Below are positions 28,471 through 36,350 of a stretch of DNA of 42,554 nucleotides, one piece after another. Positions within the stretch are counted from its first letter, which is position 1, and every line of letters starts with the position of its first letter. The notes beneath the pieces were generated by a model that ran no database searches, was not told the DNA's origin, and saw nothing but the letters and a program-made list of their open reading frames with translations. Source of the stretch: Pavlovales sp. CCMP2436 (lineage: Eukaryota > Haptophyta > Pavlovophyceae > Pavlovales). Location of the stretch: NCBI GenBank assembly GCA_026770615.1, contig MU631583.1:150032-192585 (forward strand), read 5' to 3'. The position numbers were made by a program, and so were the translations under genes.

Positions 28471-29226
28471 ATACGCGCGTCATTTTTGGTCATTTTGTAA
28501 CCCTCCCCCCTTGTCCTTCTGTAGGGAGGGGTCATTCGACATTATTTCGAAAAAAAGTAATGTAGGGGGGGTACATTCAGCATTACTCGAAGAAAAAATA
28601 ACGAGGGGGGGGTCATTACGGCCTTGAAGAAAAAAATAATGTAAGGGGGGTACATTCAGCATATTCGAAAAAATAAATAATGATGGGGGGGTCATTAGGG
28701 CCTGGAAGAAAAAAAACGAGATAGGGGGGGTCATTCACCACCTCGGCGCAGATCGGCGCTCGGCGACGGCGCTCGGCGCAGATCGATGGGCGAACAGTTT
28801 GAGGTCTAATTTCGTATTTAGTTTATTATGGATGTAAATATAATAATAATATCAACTGTAAACAATTTATTGCTGCTATTTATTAATGGAATGTAGTTAG
28901 TTGGGGGGGAGGTTGTTCAACGTTATTCGAAAAGAAAAGAAAAAAAAGTGGGGGGGGTCGTTCCGGCCTCTTTTTCAAAATCAATGAGGGTGGGGTCATT
29001 ACAGCCTAGCTTGAAGAAAAAATAATGAGGGGGGGGTCATTACGGCCTCATAGAAAAAATAATGAGGGGGGGTCATTCGCGGCCGCAGGCCGCGAGCTCG
29101 AATATAGGGGAGGTACATTCAACTATCGCGGCCGCAGGCCGCGGGGTAGGAGGGGTACATTCAACACTCTCTCCCAAAAGTGCCCACAGAAAGACAAGGG
29201 GGGGGGTTACAAAATGACGCACGTAT
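28471..29226. mobile_element. 756-bp MITE-like element with terminal inverted repeats
   Basis: The ends ATACGCGCGTCATTTT...GTAACCC...CTTGTCCTTCTGT and ATACGTGCGTCATTTTGTAA...CTTGTCTTTCTGT are inverted relative to each other. The interior is a tandem series of GGGGGGGTCATTACGGCC, GAAGAAAAAATAATGA and GGTACATTCAAC units, and two GCGGCCGCAGGCCGC palindromes near 29080 and 29130. There is no coding capacity. Similar single ends occur at 10004-10035 and 12155-12215. Confidence 0.75.
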
Positions 29227-29319
29227 AAGACTGCAGTTGGCCTGGCGAGTCGTCTAAAGGCTGCAGCGTCAGCCTCGCCTAAAGCTCGCCTAACCATTCT
29301 TGCGCGCCGCAGCCGTCTT

Positions 29320-29580
29320 GGACCATACCCCACATGGGATGGCGCGACATGCAGTGCTGCGAGCGGTATGCGCAGGTGGGGTTGGAGCGGGTCGTCGTGC
29401 GCACACTGAAGCGCGCGCGTCTGCTCGGTCTCGAAGCTCACCTAGCACTCCGCGTCGTCCACCTCAGGCCACACCGCCGACCAGGCGTTCGACTGCGCGG
29501 TCGCGAAGTCGGGACTGCTACCGCGCCGCGGAGGTGGCGGCGTGAGCCCGGAGCTGCTCAGTCGTGCGTCCCCGGCGTGT
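29320..29580 (-). pseudogene. Inverted, decayed copy of the carried protein's first half
   Basis: On minus this repeats the 27690-27980 plus-strand coding region (EQLRAHAATSAAR, QSNAWSAVWPEVDDAE, VSFETEQTRAL, HLRIPLAALH) with a deletion of about 75 bases. TAG at 29518 and 29442 stand where the left copy has CAG. The TGG in VWPEV stands where the left copy has TGA. Confidence 0.75.
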
Positions 29581-30302
29581 CGCACTCGGGACCATGCGCT
29601 CGGCCGCGGGCGGCGGCGAGGCAGCGGAGGCGGCGAGCGCTACGCCACGGCCTCGCCAAGGGGCGCGGCTGCACCGCCGACGCGCCTTGATGTCGCGCCT
29701 CGACGTCCACCAGCGCGAGCAGTTTGGCCTCCCTCGCGGTGCTCCGTCCATCTGACGACGGGGCAACTCCACGCTCGAGCCGGCGCGTCGTTGCGCGGCC
29801 GCTGGGCGGGGGGCGCCACGCCGGACGGAGGAGTGTCGCGCCTGAGCATCGCCGAAGTCGGCTCGCGCGTCTGCGCGAGGACAAGCACCGCCGCACAGAG
29901 CACACCGCTCCCCGTGGCGCGCAGCATGCGGAGCATGGCGCTCGCGCTCGGCCGCGTGAACCGCGCCCTGGTCTCTGGGATACGATTTTTAGGCGTGGCG
30001 TGGGTACGATCCCCGATCACTACATAATGGGTACGTGAAAGCACCTGTGGGTTACGTTTTATCGCTAGATACGTTTGTGCGAGTTTGCGGATACGAATTT
30101 CCAATCTGCGCGTGTGGGTACGATTTTCGGTTGAGGTACGGATTTGAAGCCTTTTTGGATACGTTATTCCTAACGGCGCGTGTGGATACGATTTTCGGTT
30201 GGGATACGATTTTGAAGCCTGTTTGGGTACGAACTGACTAGATCGGGCGGGATACGTCAGCGCACCCACAGGATACGTCAGAGCATTTTTTCTGCGGCGG
30301 CG

Positions 30303-31300
30303 GGTCGTCGTTGACGTCCTCGCCTTCACCTCCATAGGCTGCTCTGTCGGCGGCGATCTGGTCGTCGTCGGAGAAGGCGGAGGTGTTGGTGATCGGGTTG
30401 GAGCCGCTGAAGTGCACGCTCCTTGAAATGTTGTCGGCGATGGTGGACTCGTTGAAGAGCACATGCCGAGAGACCGTGATGACGTTGTCGGCTGTGACTA
30501 GAACGTATCCGAGGGCGTGGCGCAGCTGGCCGTTCTCGAAGTTGCCCGACGAGCCATACCCGACGAAGGTGCCATGCAGCGCGCGCGGTCCGAACTTGCC
30601 GGTGGCGTCGCGCGGAGCTTGCCGTAGATATGCCAATGGGCATCTCCATATGCAGAGCTTGGACAGGTCGGGCGCCTTGCCAAAGAGCTTCTCGTATGGC
30701 GAGAGCTTGTCACCCGGAGTGGTGAGCTGATTGCGCGTCCACGCAGCGGACTTGATAGCCCACCCCCACCAGCAAGGCGACATACTGGACGCGTTGAGCA
30801 TTGCGCACACGTCGGAGATGAGGGTGCCAAAGGTGCGCTCTGCGACGCCGTTGGTCTGGGGGTTGTACGGGACCGACACCTCGTTGATGAGCATGTCGTA
30901 TTTGCGCAAGACGGCCGTCCAAGTCGAGAAAGTGAGCTCCGACGCGCCGTCGAGGTGCAGCCTTGCACCTGCGAGTCGGTGCTATAGGGAGTTGGCTCCC
31001 ATCTCGTCGAGGTAGAGCTGTAGCTTTGCAGGCGCTTCGGACTTGATGTGCATCATGTAGATGCTGGTGTATGCTGTGAAGTCGTCCTGGAAGACGATGG
31101 CAAAGTGCGCGACGTGAGGAGGGAGGCCGTTGATCGGCCCGAGCACGTCGTTGTGAATGATCTCGAACGGTCGAGTCGAAGGAGTGCGCTTGCCGTTGAA
31201 GGGCAAGGCCTTCATCCGCGCGACGTCGGACTCAGAGAAGATCTCGGGCTTGGCCTCGGCGCCGGCGATGTCAGGGTCGGCGGGCGGCGTGGCGGCCTGC
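30303..31300 (-). CDS. Copia 2 integrase (in-frame TAG)
   Basis: From FSESDVARMKALPFNGKRT the frame covers EIIHNDVLGPINGLP with AIVFQDDFTAYTSIY (first Asp region), a TAG at 30982 (MGANSL-TAG-HRLAGAR), LHLDGASELTF (second Asp), PYNPQTNGVAERTFGTL (Glu), and the post-core YEKLFGKAPDLSKLCIWRCP. It ends in an acidic/Pro linker (EGEDVNDDPPP) at the inserted element. There is a one-base frame change relative to the protease frame near 31300. The integrase joins element DNA to the genome. Confidence 0.87.
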
Positions 31301-31891
31301 GTGGTTGAAACGGGCCTGCCAGAGGTCGGACGTCTCCTGCGAGAGGTTAGCAGAGAGCGCCTTGTGGATGGTCGGCGTGTAGTCGAGCGGCACGTTGACC
31401 CAGCACTTCTTGAGATGATCGATGCCGAACTTGATCTGTATGCGCCGAGTCGACGTGATGGACTTCAGGGAGCCACCGTTGACGTCGAAGATGATGGAGC
31501 AGCCTTGAGCTGCCAGCGAGTGGACTGAGATGAGCGGTGTCTCCAGGCCGTGCACGGAGAGCGCGTCGATGAAGTCAACTCGTAGGTATCCGCCGACGTC
31601 GTCTGTGAACGTGGCGGAGATGAGGCCGCTGTGCACAGCTTGCATAGCTGCGCGGTTGGCCATTGAGATGCTGGCCTTGGTCGGCTTTGGGCCTGTGATG
31701 AGTCCCCAGCTCTTGTCGACAAGCATGCTGACGGAGCATCCCGAGTCGAGTGTGGCGTCGAAGACAAACTTGTCGTGCGTTTTGATGGGCGCCGAGGAGT
31801 GCTTGTCCTCCTTGTCTTCGGTCACGCTGTGAGGAGGTCCTGAGCAGGTTTGCAGGTGAATATCGGCAAGCGCGCTTGGCCGGTCAGCCAT
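31271..31891 (-). CDS. Copia 2 aspartic protease
   Basis: FVFDATLDSGCSVSMLVDKS carries the D-S-G active site (about 31740-31760). SISMANRAAMQAVHSG and YLRVDFIDALSVHGLETPLI follow, then the pre-integrase SDLWQARFNHAG, where the frame must shift to reach the integrase. ATG 31891 is the first start after the Pro-rich linker; whether it is used or the protease is made as a fusion is not clear. Confidence 0.85.
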   Translation of the reverse strand: MADRPSALADIHLQTCSGPPHSVTEDKEDKHSSAPIKTHDKFVFDATLDSGCSVSMLVDKSWGLITGPKPTKASISMANRAAMQAVHSGLISATFTDDVGGYLRVDFIDALSVHGLETPLISVHSLAAQGCSIIFDVNGGSLKSITSTRRIQIKFGIDHLKKCWVNVPLDYTPTIHKALSANLSQETSDLWQARFNHAGRHAARRP

Positions 31892-32327
31892 GAAGGTCTG
31901 AGCGACACAGTGGGCAGGTTTTCCTTGGGTTGCTGCGGCAAAGGCAGCGTCGTCATGGGAATCGGCTGAAGAGGCGGCGTAAGGAAAGATTCTTTTGGCG
32001 GAGGAGGCGCCGACGTGGAGATCGGCTGAAGAGACGGCGTTTGGGCTGATTTTTTTGACAGAGGAGGCGCTGACGTGAACTCTTGGGATAGGGAAGTTAA
32101 CACTTTGTGTTAGAACTTACCTTTATAATCTGTAGTAGCAGAGATTCGATCGATTGCGGCTGCATCGGCGGCTGCGAGCTGGCGAGCGCGAAGTGCTGCG
32201 GCGATGTGATCGGCGATGGCGGAGGAGATGTTGTTGGTGCAGGCAGCGGCGTCGTCAAATTGTTCTGCGATGGTGGCGATGTCGTAGTGTTGTGTGGAGG
32301 CGAGGCCGGTTGCGGCGGCTTGAGCAT
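31822..32327 (-). other. Copia 2 Pro/Ser-rich linker region
   Basis: Two adjoining minus frames (32327-32097 and 32103-31822) encode Pro-, Ser- and Thr-rich repeats such as TSAPPLSKKS, TSAPPPPKES and TPPLQPIP. They sit between the Cys-rich frame and the protease. They look like a disordered spacer in a polyprotein broken by frame changes. Confidence 0.55.
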
Positions 32328-32912
32328 TTAGGAGTACGTGTCCTCCTCAGGCGGCGGCTTGTGAGTCGGCGGTGGTGCCGATGTGGCTGGGTGCGGCTGC
32401 GGCTTGCTGTGCAGCGCCGGCAGCGGCGTAGGCCAGGGTCCAGTGTAGTAGGCCCTTGGCGTGTGGCATGGCTTGCAGAAGAAGCCGAGAGTGCAGTTGC
32501 GGCAGCGCAGGCTGTCGTTGCCGACCAGCACACACTCCCAGCACTCGTAAGCTACTGTGCTGCAGTCCTTGCAGACGAGGTTGTCCTTGTCACCGTGCCA
32601 AAGCTCGGGCGGCTCCCCGTCTTGGATGGAGATGAGCTTGGCGGTGGCGAAGCGCGCGGTGCGCTTGCAGTTGGACATGCCCTTGGCCTGGCCACGGCAG
32701 TCCTCGAAGGTGCACGTGTACTTGTACAGGGCGGTCGAGCGCTGGTAGACGCCGACGAATGCGCGAGCAATGCAGCTCGGCGCGCAGCACTTGGTCGGGT
32801 AGATCTCGGAGTCGTCCATGATCTGCCCAGACAGGATGCCAGAGACGCGCAGGCGATTGGTGATGTCATTATCAAGCGGGTCGTTGTTGAAGTTACGAGG
32901 TCGGCTCGCCAT
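32328..32912 (-). CDS. Copia 2 cysteine-rich ORF
   Basis: A 194-codon frame whose ATG overlaps the end of gag in another phase (gag ...ANGEPTS-TAA; this frame MASRPRNF). It has two Cys clusters: CCAPSC...CTFEDC at about residues 42-70, and CKDC-x6-CWEC-x9-CRNC-x5-CKPC at about 113-150, spacing typical of paired zinc ribbons or RING/B-box-like sites. A Pro-rich tail ends TAA. It may replace the gag zinc knuckle for RNA binding or act as a separate accessory factor (inference). Confidence 0.65.
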   Translation of the reverse strand: MASRPRNFNNDPLDNDITNRLRVSGILSGQIMDDSEIYPTKCCAPSCIARAFVGVYQRSTALYKYTCTFEDCRGQAKGMSNCKRTARFATAKLISIQDGEPPELWHGDKDNLVCKDCSTVAYECWECVLVGNDSLRCRNCTLGFFCKPCHTPRAYYTGPWPTPLPALHSKPQPHPATSAPPPTHKPPPEEDTYS

Positions 32913-34170
32913 TGGCGTCGCGCTGTGTGACGGCGTACGTCTCGGAGTCGAGCTTGGCGGTCGGGTTGGTCATCGACACACTGCCCGAGTAGAGGTTCTT
33001 CTGGGTGACGAGGTACTGCTTGAAGTGGCAGTTGTTGCCCTCGCAGTATGGCCCGTCTCCTTGCCCGATGATGCATCGCGTCGCCTGCTTGCTGCAGTCC
33101 TCGGCGAGGCACTGTGTGAGCGTGTTGGGCGAGAGCGGCATTGAGTGCGTGAGCATGTTGGCCAGGAGCGGCGTGTGCGCAACGGCCTCGGGCGACGACA
33201 GGTGCGCGTTGGCCTCGAGCAGCATGTGCGCGGTGGTCTCGAGCGGCATGTGTGCGATGGTCTCGGGCGACGAGATGTGCGCGGTGGCCTCGAGCGGCAA
33301 GTGTTCGTTGATCTCGAGCGGCAGGTGGACGTTGATCTCAGGCGGCATGCGGTCGTAGATCTCGAGCGGCATGCGGTTGTAGATCTCGAGCGGCAGGTGC
33401 TCGTTGATCTCGGGCGGCATGCGGTCGTAGATCTCGAGCGTCAGGTGCTCGTTGATCTCGGGCGGCATGCGCTCGTAGATCTCGAGCGGCATGTGCTCGT
33501 CGGTCTCGAGAGAGCGGCGGCGCAGCAAGTTGTTCTCGAGCGACGCGCCGTGAGCGTGTTGATCCTCGTTGAACTGAGCCGTGAGCGTGGCCATGCCAGA
33601 GTGCTCGTGCGGCTTGCACGTCTGGATCGCGTAGTTGGCCGTGCGCTTGGCGGCGGCCTGCCCAGAGTTGACCGTGATCGGCTGCTCGTTCTTGGGCGGG
33701 GAGCCGTTTAATTGCCAGCAGTCTGCGACTGTGTGGTCGGTCTTCTTGCGGTGCTTGCATGAGAGCTGAGGACGGGCGGCGCCCTTGTACAGCTTGTTGC
33801 GGGGGATCTGATTGTAGCTCTTGGCGCCTCCAAGCTCTGGCTTGGCCACCAGCGCCTGCATCTTGACCAGCGCGTTGCGGCTGGGCGGGTGAGCGGGAGG
33901 CGCGCGGGCTACGCGCTGCGGGGCGATGAACCTGCTCAGCTCATCCGAGAAGCACGCGCGCGCATCAGGCCTCGAGAACGCGTCGAGGGTGAGCTGATTG
34001 TTCTGGGCGAGCAGGAAGTGCGGCAAAGACGTCAACGTGATCGAGCTGAGCTGGATAATCTGCTCGAACGCCGCTGGGTCCAAGTCGAGGAGCGGCTCGT
34101 AGAGCTGCTTGAGGTGATGGACGGCGGAGAGGATCTGAGCACCAGAGGTCGATGACGCTGAGTCATGCAT
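32893..34170 (-). CDS. Copia 2 Gag with 10-residue repeat array
   Basis: A 425-codon frame. Residues 1-130 (HHLKQLYEPLLDLDPAAFEQ, ITLTSLPHFLLAQNN) are helical as in copia Gag. CKHRKKTDHTVADCW (about 33710-33760) is a knuckle-like C-x(n)-H-x(n)-C. Then some 15 copies of a 10-residue unit follow, of the type EINEHLPLEIYDRMPPEI (about 33140-33530). The end contains CLAEDCSKQATRCIIGQGDG and CEGNNCHFKQY, another Cys cluster. It ends TAA, overlapping the next frame. Confidence 0.78.
   Translation of the reverse strand: MHDSASSTSGAQILSAVHHLKQLYEPLLDLDPAAFEQIIQLSSITLTSLPHFLLAQNNQLTLDAFSRPDARACFSDELSRFIAPQRVARAPPAHPPSRNALVKMQALVAKPELGGAKSYNQIPRNKLYKGAARPQLSCKHRKKTDHTVADCWQLNGSPPKNEQPITVNSGQAAAKRTANYAIQTCKPHEHSGMATLTAQFNEDQHAHGASLENNLLRRRSLETDEHMPLEIYERMPPEINEHLTLEIYDRMPPEINEHLPLEIYNRMPLEIYDRMPPEINVHLPLEINEHLPLEATAHISSPETIAHMPLETTAHMLLEANAHLSSPEAVAHTPLLANMLTHSMPLSPNTLTQCLAEDCSKQATRCIIGQGDGPYCEGNNCHFKQYLVTQKNLYSGSVSMTNPTAKLDSETYAVTQRDANGEPTS
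33140..33530 (-). repeat. 30-bp in-frame tandem repeat in Copia 2 gag
   Basis: Units such as ATCTCGAGCGGCATGCGGTC repeat about a dozen times with a 30-base period and encode [EH/DR]-[LM]-P-[LP]-E-I units. The phase is preserved, so the repeat evolved under a coding frame. Confidence 0.9.
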
Positions 34171-35313
34171 GCTGACGACTGAAGGAATCTTAATTATTCT
34201 ATAGCTAATTTTTAAAAAAGGCTTTCAGTTTCATATCTAACTAAACCCGAGAGCTAACTGAAAAAGCTTTCAGTTTCAGTAAGGATTAGTACGTACGGCG
34301 TGTTCAGTTAGAATCGGAAGACGCGTGCAAAAGCCTTTAGAAAATTTCCATCCGTTCCATCTGTTCGTTACATTCTCATCCGTTCTCATCCGTTCACTAG
34401 AACGGATGTGTGTTCCGTTCTCGTCCGTTCTCGTCCGTTCTCGTCCGTTCATCTTTGCGAACGCAATGAACGCATCTCTAAGAACGCAATAAACGTATTA
34501 AACGCAATAAACATATTAAACGCAATGAACGCACCCTTAAAAACTTTAATTGACGCAATGAACGGATGGAGAACGGACGAGAACGGATGAGAACGGATAT
34601 GCTCTATTTGATAGAGCAAGATAATCATGGGTTGCTCCTATTTGATCGATGCTTATGACCGTGAAGCTCTTTTTCGATCAAGTCAAGCATAAGTTAAAAC
34701 GGCGTAGGTTCGTTGTGTAAACGACGTAGGTTCGTTGTGTAACCCGCTGCACCTGGCCAGTGTGGCTCTTGCCTACGGCGCAATTATTAAATTTTATGGT
34801 AATCATTATGCAAAACTGCCTATTATTCAGAAGTGCGGAGCATTCAGAAGTGCAAATTTATCTAGGGATCGACGTACTTGGTGTACGACACGTTCATTGC
34901 GTTCATTTCTGAGAACACAATAAACGTATTAAACGCAATGAACGCACCCTTCAAAGTTTAATGAACGCAATGAACGGATGGTAAATTAATTCTAAGAATC
35001 CGTTCTCGTCCGTTCGCTTGAAAATCAGACATCGAAAAAACGCTCTGAATTCCGTTGCATCCGTTCCCATCCGTTCTCGTACGTTCTGAACGGAGACGAA
35101 GGGTGGTAATTTACTCCGTTCGTATGCTTTCTTCGAACGTATGAGAACGGAAATGGAACGGAATTCGGACAGATAAGAACGAATGAGAACGGATACAACC
35201 GATACGCTCAGTTTCTTAACGTTACGGTTTCTTATTGCCCGCCTGCAACCCCCTGTACTGGTCCATACAACAACGATTTCCCTAAAGGCTTTTGCGCACT
35301 TTTCTAAAGGCTT
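34171..35313. repeat. Clustered GAACGGATGA-type inverted repeats
   Basis: No gene found. TTCTCATCCGTTC/TTCTCGTCCGTTC runs (34370-34450, 34996-35020, 35054-35090) face GAACGGATGAGAACGG runs (34560-34600, 35140-35200). AACGCAATAAACGTATTAAA and AATGAACGCACCCTT recur at 34480-34530 and 34915-34950. A 24-base tandem (CGTAGGTTCGTTGTGTAA) lies at 34705-34741. AAAGGCTTTTGCGC occurs twice at 35284-35320. The arrangement suggests two or more small fold-back elements. Confidence 0.7.
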
Positions 35314-36350
35314 TTGCGCGATTATCCCTTAGAATCTAGCAGACCCGCTCAGCCGCCTCCCCATCGGCAGTCTGATGAAACAATAAAATCCACACAAAAT
35401 GCAATCAGAGATTGGGAGGCGAAAAGGGTAGCTGTGGCAGGAGCACCGGCGTCTGCCCATCTTACACAAGACATCCTCACTGCCCACAAGTGGTCACGAG
35501 CAGAAGCCAGCACAGGTGACCTAATCACATCGGACCCTAGCACGGCACGAATGGAAATCACCGGCAGGGTGGCCAGTTTCACCTCATGGCTAGAAGCCCC
35601 CTCACATACCCCCCGGGCGCCGGAAAGATGGCCAATATTGAACAGGCATGGCTCAAAGAGAGCACAGCAGCTATCCACCTCCCAGCCAAAGGCAAACGGC
35701 CTAAGGAAAGCCTTACGAAGCATTCTCTACAGATCGTCCACGGGTTAACCCTCTACAAAGCAGAATGGATCGAGAAAGAACCACCCCTGACTACCACAAC
35801 CATCACTATAGACGGAAAGGACGAACCACTGAGCCACAACTGCCCCCAGTGTAAGTTGTGGAACTCCCGAGACACGAAACACCACCTCTACCACGAGTGT
35901 AGGAAGACTGACGAACTGCACCACGACCTCCACTGCAAACTCAGCCAGATTCTAGTCCCACGCCTCGGACGCACGGCAGACAGAACAGCAACCAAAATGT
36001 TTCAAAGTTCCGATTATTATGTCGGACGAGTAGGCGTACGTATCAAAGGAAAGATAGCAGCGGGGACCCCAGGCGATGAAGACGATAATGAGCCAGGCGA
36101 CGCCCCAAAACCAGGCGAGCTCCACTTCGCCCTTCTAGGGTACAGCCTTGCGATGCACCAAGTGCGCGACGAGGCGATAAAATTCATGGCTGCAGCCTCG
36201 TCAGACGGAATCTCCAGCTACGAGGTGCAAAAGTACCGAAACGCAATGTGGGTATCACAGACCGCCGAAAGGCAGGCCGCCATCGAGCGCAAGAAGAAAC
36301 AGGATGACAACCACTCAGAAATGGAAGAAGAAGAGGTGGTCGCCGGCAGA
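35314..36350 (+). CDS. Non-LTR-type retroelement tail with CCHC-like finger (frameshifted)
   Basis: Two overlapping plus frames (35314-35748 and 35586-36350) with C/A-rich codons like the element at 4-5 kb. The second holds CPQC followed by HHLYHEC (about 35850-35905), a finger analogous to CPFC...HIMHSC at 4.7 kb, then a long helical tail ending in an acidic SEMEEEEVV. A frame change is needed near 35640. No RT motif is present. It ends where the minus-strand RT element begins, at about 36350. No OTU follows, so it is either a different family or cut before it. Confidence 0.5.

Larger units (their letters stand above)
27091..30293. mobile_element. 3.2-kb inverted-repeat element inserted in Copia 2
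   Basis: The left arm (27091-27612) and right arm (about 29775-30293) are closely similar reverse complements starting AGAAGAAATGCTCT / AGAAAAAATGCTCT. They contain sub-repeats of TACGATTTTCGGTTGGGA type. GCGGCGGCG at 27082-27090 and 30294-30302 is a candidate 9-bp target duplication. It is low-complexity, but removing the element plus one copy joins the Copia 2 integrase tail (DDPPP) in phase with the RT linker. Long inverted repeats and a 9-bp duplication would fit a Mutator-like DNA transposon, but no transposase is recognised. Confidence 0.8.
24755..34170 (-). mobile_element. Second copia-like element (Copia 2), interrupted
   Basis: In coding order on minus: gag (34170-32893), a Cys-rich frame (32912-32328), Pro-rich linker, protease (31891-31300), integrase (31300-30303), then, after an inserted inverted-repeat element (27091-30293), RT (27081-25847) and RNase H (25846-25274). 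I could not find flanking LTRs or a target duplication; the outer limits given are those of coding frames. It differs clearly from Copia 1 in sequence. Confidence 0.85.

Noticed and set aside
33140..33530. Regular repeat as a CRISPR-like array
   Set aside because: The repeats are contiguous, in phase with a gag frame and without unique spacers. The genome is eukaryotic.
34171..34300. Copia 2 5' LTR
   Set aside because: I compared this stretch with 23.8-25.3 kb and found no direct repeat long enough to be an LTR, so none is annotated.
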